Positions 61,461 through 64,000 of a DNA stretch of 64,000 nt are shown one piece after another. The notes under the pieces are model-generated. The model was not told the origin of the DNA. It did not search any database and saw nothing but the letters and a program-made list of their open reading frames with translations. Origin of the DNA: RGIG4097 sp964599875 (GTDB lineage: Bacteria; Bacillota; Clostridia; Christensenellales; CAG-917); assembly GCA_964599875.1 (NCBI GenBank), contig CAZRHE010000008.1, forward strand, positions 10,852 to 74,851, in the 5' to 3' direction. The position numbers were made by a program, and so were the translations under genes. Positions within the stretch are counted from its first letter, which is position 1; every line of letters starts with the position of its first letter.

Positions 61461-62639
61461 TCAAAGCGTTTCGAGCGCGCGTTTGATTTCTTCCACCTTG
61501 TCCGTTTGTTCCCACGGGAACACGCTCTTTCCGAGGTGTCCGTAGTTCGACGTGGCGCGGTAGATAGGCCGATCGAGTTTTAGATTTTTAATGATCGCAA
61601 GCGGTCTTAAATCAAACGTTTTGTTCACGATTTCCGCTATCTTTTCGTCGGAGACTATGCCGGTGCCGTAACTGTCCACGTAGACTGCAACGGGGTGCGA
61701 CATTCCGATTGCGTACGCGATTTCGATTTCCACGCGTTTCGCAACGCCTGCCGCGACGAGGTTTTTGCAGATATAGCGCGCCATATACAGTCCGCTTCTA
61801 TCCACTTTGCTGGGGTCTTTGCCCGACAACGCTCCGCCACCGTGACGGCAGAATCCGCCGTAGGTGTCGACGATAATTTTTCTTCCCGTAAGACCGCTGT
61901 CCCCAACGGGTCCGCCGACGACGAATCTTCCCGTCGGATTGACGTAAATCTTCGTGTCTTCGTCCAAATATTTTTCGGGGATTGCTTTCTTGATGACCTT
62001 TTCGATGATATCTCTTTCGAGAGTTTCCATATCGACGGAATCCGAATGTTGCGTGGAAACGACGACGGTATCCACTCTGACGGGGACGTCGTCCATGTAT
62101 TCGACGGTGACTTGCGACTTTCCGTCGGGACGGAGATAATCGATTTCTTGGTTCTTTCTCGCCTCGGTCAAACGATAAGTGAGCGCATGCGCGAGCATGA
62201 CGGGAAGAGGCATAAGTTCTTCGGTTTCGTCGGTTGCATAACCGAACATCATACCTTGGTCGCCTGCACCCTGTTTTTCGAATTCGTCCACGTCGCTTTC
62301 GCTGTCGGTTGCGGAATCGACGCCGAGCGCGATGTCGGGAGATTGCTTGTCGAGTGACGTAAGCACCGCACACGTCTTATAGTCGAATCCGAGAGAACTG
62401 TCGTTGTATCCGATATCTTTGATGACTCCGCGGACTATGCCGGGGATATCCGAGTGGTGTTTGGTCGTGACTTCGCCGAACACCACCACCATGCCGGTGG
62501 TGGCGCACACTTCAACGGCAACTCTTGCGGAAGGGTCTTCCGCATAGATGTCGTCGAGTATGGCGTCTGCGATTTGGTCGCAGACCTTATCGGGATGTCC
62601 TTCGGTTACGCTTTCGGACGTAAATAATCTTTTTTCCAT
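61461..62639 (-). CDS. metK: S-adenosylmethionine synthetase
   Basis: The 392-residue enzyme makes SAM from ATP and methionine. SESVTEGHPDKVCDQIAD and GAGDQGMMFGYATDETEELM are its N-terminal signatures; the P-loop segment reads HGGGALSGKDPSKVDRS, where most members have Phe in place of Leu. No Shine-Dalgarno is seen and there is only an 18-nt gap after the rpoC stop, so it probably depends on readthrough from the rpoBC operon. No SAM riboswitch is present. Confidence 0.96.
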   Translation of the reverse strand: MEKRLFTSESVTEGHPDKVCDQIADAILDDIYAEDPSARVAVEVCATTGMVVVFGEVTTKHHSDIPGIVRGVIKDIGYNDSSLGFDYKTCAVLTSLDKQSPDIALGVDSATDSESDVDEFEKQGAGDQGMMFGYATDETEELMPLPVMLAHALTYRLTEARKNQEIDYLRPDGKSQVTVEYMDDVPVRVDTVVVSTQHSDSVDMETLERDIIEKVIKKAIPEKYLDEDTKIYVNPTGRFVVGGPVGDSGLTGRKIIVDTYGGFCRHGGGALSGKDPSKVDRSGLYMARYICKNLVAAGVAKRVEIEIAYAIGMSHPVAVYVDSYGTGIVSDEKIAEIVNKTFDLRPLAIIKNLKLDRPIYRATSNYGHLGKSVFPWEQTDKVEEIKRALETL

Positions 62640-62657
62640 AACAGTAACAGTAGTTTA

Positions 62658-64000
62658 TCAGTCGATTATCGCATCGTTAACCGCGTCTTCGGGGATTGCA
62701 GGAACGGTAGTGATATTCTTGTATATCTTCATTCCGGTACCTGCGGGAATCAGTTTGCCGATGATGACGTTTTCTTTAAGACCGATGAGCGGGTCGACTT
62801 TGTTCTTGATTGCCGCGTCCGCAAGCACTCTGGTGGTTTCTTGGAAGGATGCCGCAGAGAGGAAGGACTCGGTTGCAAGTGCCGCTTTGGTGATGCCGAG
62901 CAACGTACGTTTTGCGGTTGCGGGTGCGCCGCCGCTTTCAAGCGCTTTTTCGTTTTCGTCTTCGTAAGTGAAGATATCGACGAGGGTGCCGGGGAGCATA
63001 TTCGTATCGCCTTGGTCTTCGATGCGAACCTTGCGGAGCATTTGACGGACGATGACTTCGATATGTTTATCGTTGATTTCGACACCGGAAATACGATACG
63101 TTCTTTGAACTTCTTTCGCAAGATATTCTTGAACGCCGTTGACGCCTTTTGCACGGAGCATTGCTTGAGGATCGATAGGACCGCTGGTGAGCGGGTCGCC
63201 TGCGGAGATGGTTTCGCCCTCTTCGACGCGGAGTCTTGCGCCGTAAGGAATTGCGTAGGATTTGGATTCGTCCGCACCCGTTACGGTGATTTCGCGGTTG
63301 TTCTCGGAGATATGCACCACACCGTTGTTTTCGGTGATGATTGCCTGTCCCTTAGGCTTACGCGCTTCGAAGATTTCTTCAACACGAGGCAAACCTTGAG
63401 TGATGTCGTCGCCGGTTGCAACGCCGCCGGTGTGGAAGGTTCTCATGGTCAACTGAGTACCGGGTTCACCGATGGATTGTGCCGCGATTATGCCGACCGC
63501 TTCACCGAGTTTGACGGTGTTGCCGCTTGCCATATTCTTGCCGTAGCACTTCGCGCAGACGCCGTTTCTCGTCTTGCAGGTGAGGACGGAACGAATACGC
63601 ACACCGGGAAGACGATGCACGTCGGAGCCTTCCGCTTCCCATTGTTTGGTGAGCGCTTTGTCGATTGCTTTTGCTTGTTCGTTAGAGATGAGCGTGTCTT
63701 TTTCCGCAAGGATTTCGCCCGTTGCGGGATCGACGACGTCTTCCATGGTGTATCTACCCGCGATTCTGTCTTCGAGAGGTTCGATTGCACTCTTGTCGTC
63801 CTTGTAAATTGCGGTGACCAAAGAACCTTTGGTGTCGCCGCAGTCTTGTTCGCGGACGATAACGGAGTGAGATACGTCGACAAGACGTCTGGTAAGGTAA
63901 CCGGAGTCTGCCGTTTTAAGTGCGGTATCCGCAAGACCTTTACGGCCGCCGTGCGAAGAGATGAAGTATTCGAGAACGGAAAGTCCTTCACGGAAGTTTG
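62658..64000 (-). CDS. rpoC: RNA polymerase beta' subunit, C-terminal part (runs off the window)
   Basis: About 446 codons up to the window edge; the 5' part lies beyond 64000. It starts in-window at NFREGLSVLEYFISSHGGRKG, followed by LADTALKTADSGYLTRRLVD (bridge helix/trigger loop region), CGKNM- and CKTRNGVCAKCYG-type zinc-site cysteines, GEPGTQLTMRTFHTGG, GLPRVEEIFEARKPKG and the C-terminal LIPAGTGMKIY. It is followed at once by metK rather than by the str-operon genes. Confidence 0.97.
   Translation of the reverse strand, partial: NFREGLSVLEYFISSHGGRKGLADTALKTADSGYLTRRLVDVSHSVIVREQDCGDTKGSLVTAIYKDDKSAIEPLEDRIAGRYTMEDVVDPATGEILAEKDTLISNEQAKAIDKALTKQWEAEGSDVHRLPGVRIRSVLTCKTRNGVCAKCYGKNMASGNTVKLGEAVGIIAAQSIGEPGTQLTMRTFHTGGVATGDDITQGLPRVEEIFEARKPKGQAIITENNGVVHISENNREITVTGADESKSYAIPYGARLRVEEGETISAGDPLTSGPIDPQAMLRAKGVNGVQEYLAKEVQRTYRISGVEINDKHIEVIVRQMLRKVRIEDQGDTNMLPGTLVDIFTYEDENEKALESGGAPATAKRTLLGITKAALATESFLSAASFQETTRVLADAAIKNKVDPLIGLKENVIIGKLIPAGTGMKIYKNITTVPAIPEDAVNDAIID

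Overview
The window looks like a chromosomal segment of a Gram-positive, probably gut-dwelling Bacillota (Clostridia-like) bacterium. The evidence is an L10 leader ahead of rplJL, a secA-prfB pair, consensus TTGACA/TATAAT promoters with 17-bp spacers, strong AGGAGG ribosome binding sites, a BspA-type leucine-rich protein with an InlB_B repeat, and a collagen-like Gly-X-Y surface protein. A family such as the Christensenellales/Borkfalkiaceae is a guess from style only. No tRNA, rRNA, CRISPR array, transposase or phage gene was seen.

Layout. (1) 1-26 kb is a single minus-strand gene for a giant predicted lipoprotein of about 8,628 residues. Its first 6,200 residues are about 13 divergent tandem modules, each closed by an acidic Ala-rich linker. 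Tyr/Gly-rich cassettes are spliced into many modules, and an Ig-like array forms the last 2,200 residues. The gene has its own sigma-A-type promoter and a 3' hairpin. (2) 26-34.5 kb is a carbohydrate and membrane block: a DUF4380-like protein and a GH20 hexosaminidase in one operon, a small membrane protein overlapping an HGSNAT-type acyltransferase, a PH-domain membrane protein, a GH127-like protein and a cofactor-independent phosphoglycerate mutase. (3) 34.7-43.3 kb holds a membrane-anchored InlB_B/LRR protein behind an array of short repeats, a cluster of two paralogous stand-alone condensation-type acyltransferases with two membrane proteins, a collagen-like protein and two small overlapping hypothetical genes. 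(4) 43.5-52.9 kb is translation machinery: rplJ-rplL on plus behind an L10 leader, converging on rpsL-rpsG-fusA-tuf-rpmG-secE-nusG-rplK-rplA on minus, with tsaD upstream. (5) 53-64 kb has a ferritin-like protein on plus, then prfB, secA, comF, recD2, metK and the 3' part of rpoC on minus.

The candidate for an undescribed system is the giant lipoprotein. Its repeated amphipathic beta-rich modules and recurring Tyr/Gly cassettes fit no family I can name with confidence. Other points of interest are three genes whose promoter geometry predicts leaderless mRNAs, a structured 270-nt leader before rpsL, an L1-binding-site look-alike before rplK, a promoter/operator array at 37.2-37.4 kb, and a rearranged ribosomal-protein cluster with rplJL inverted.
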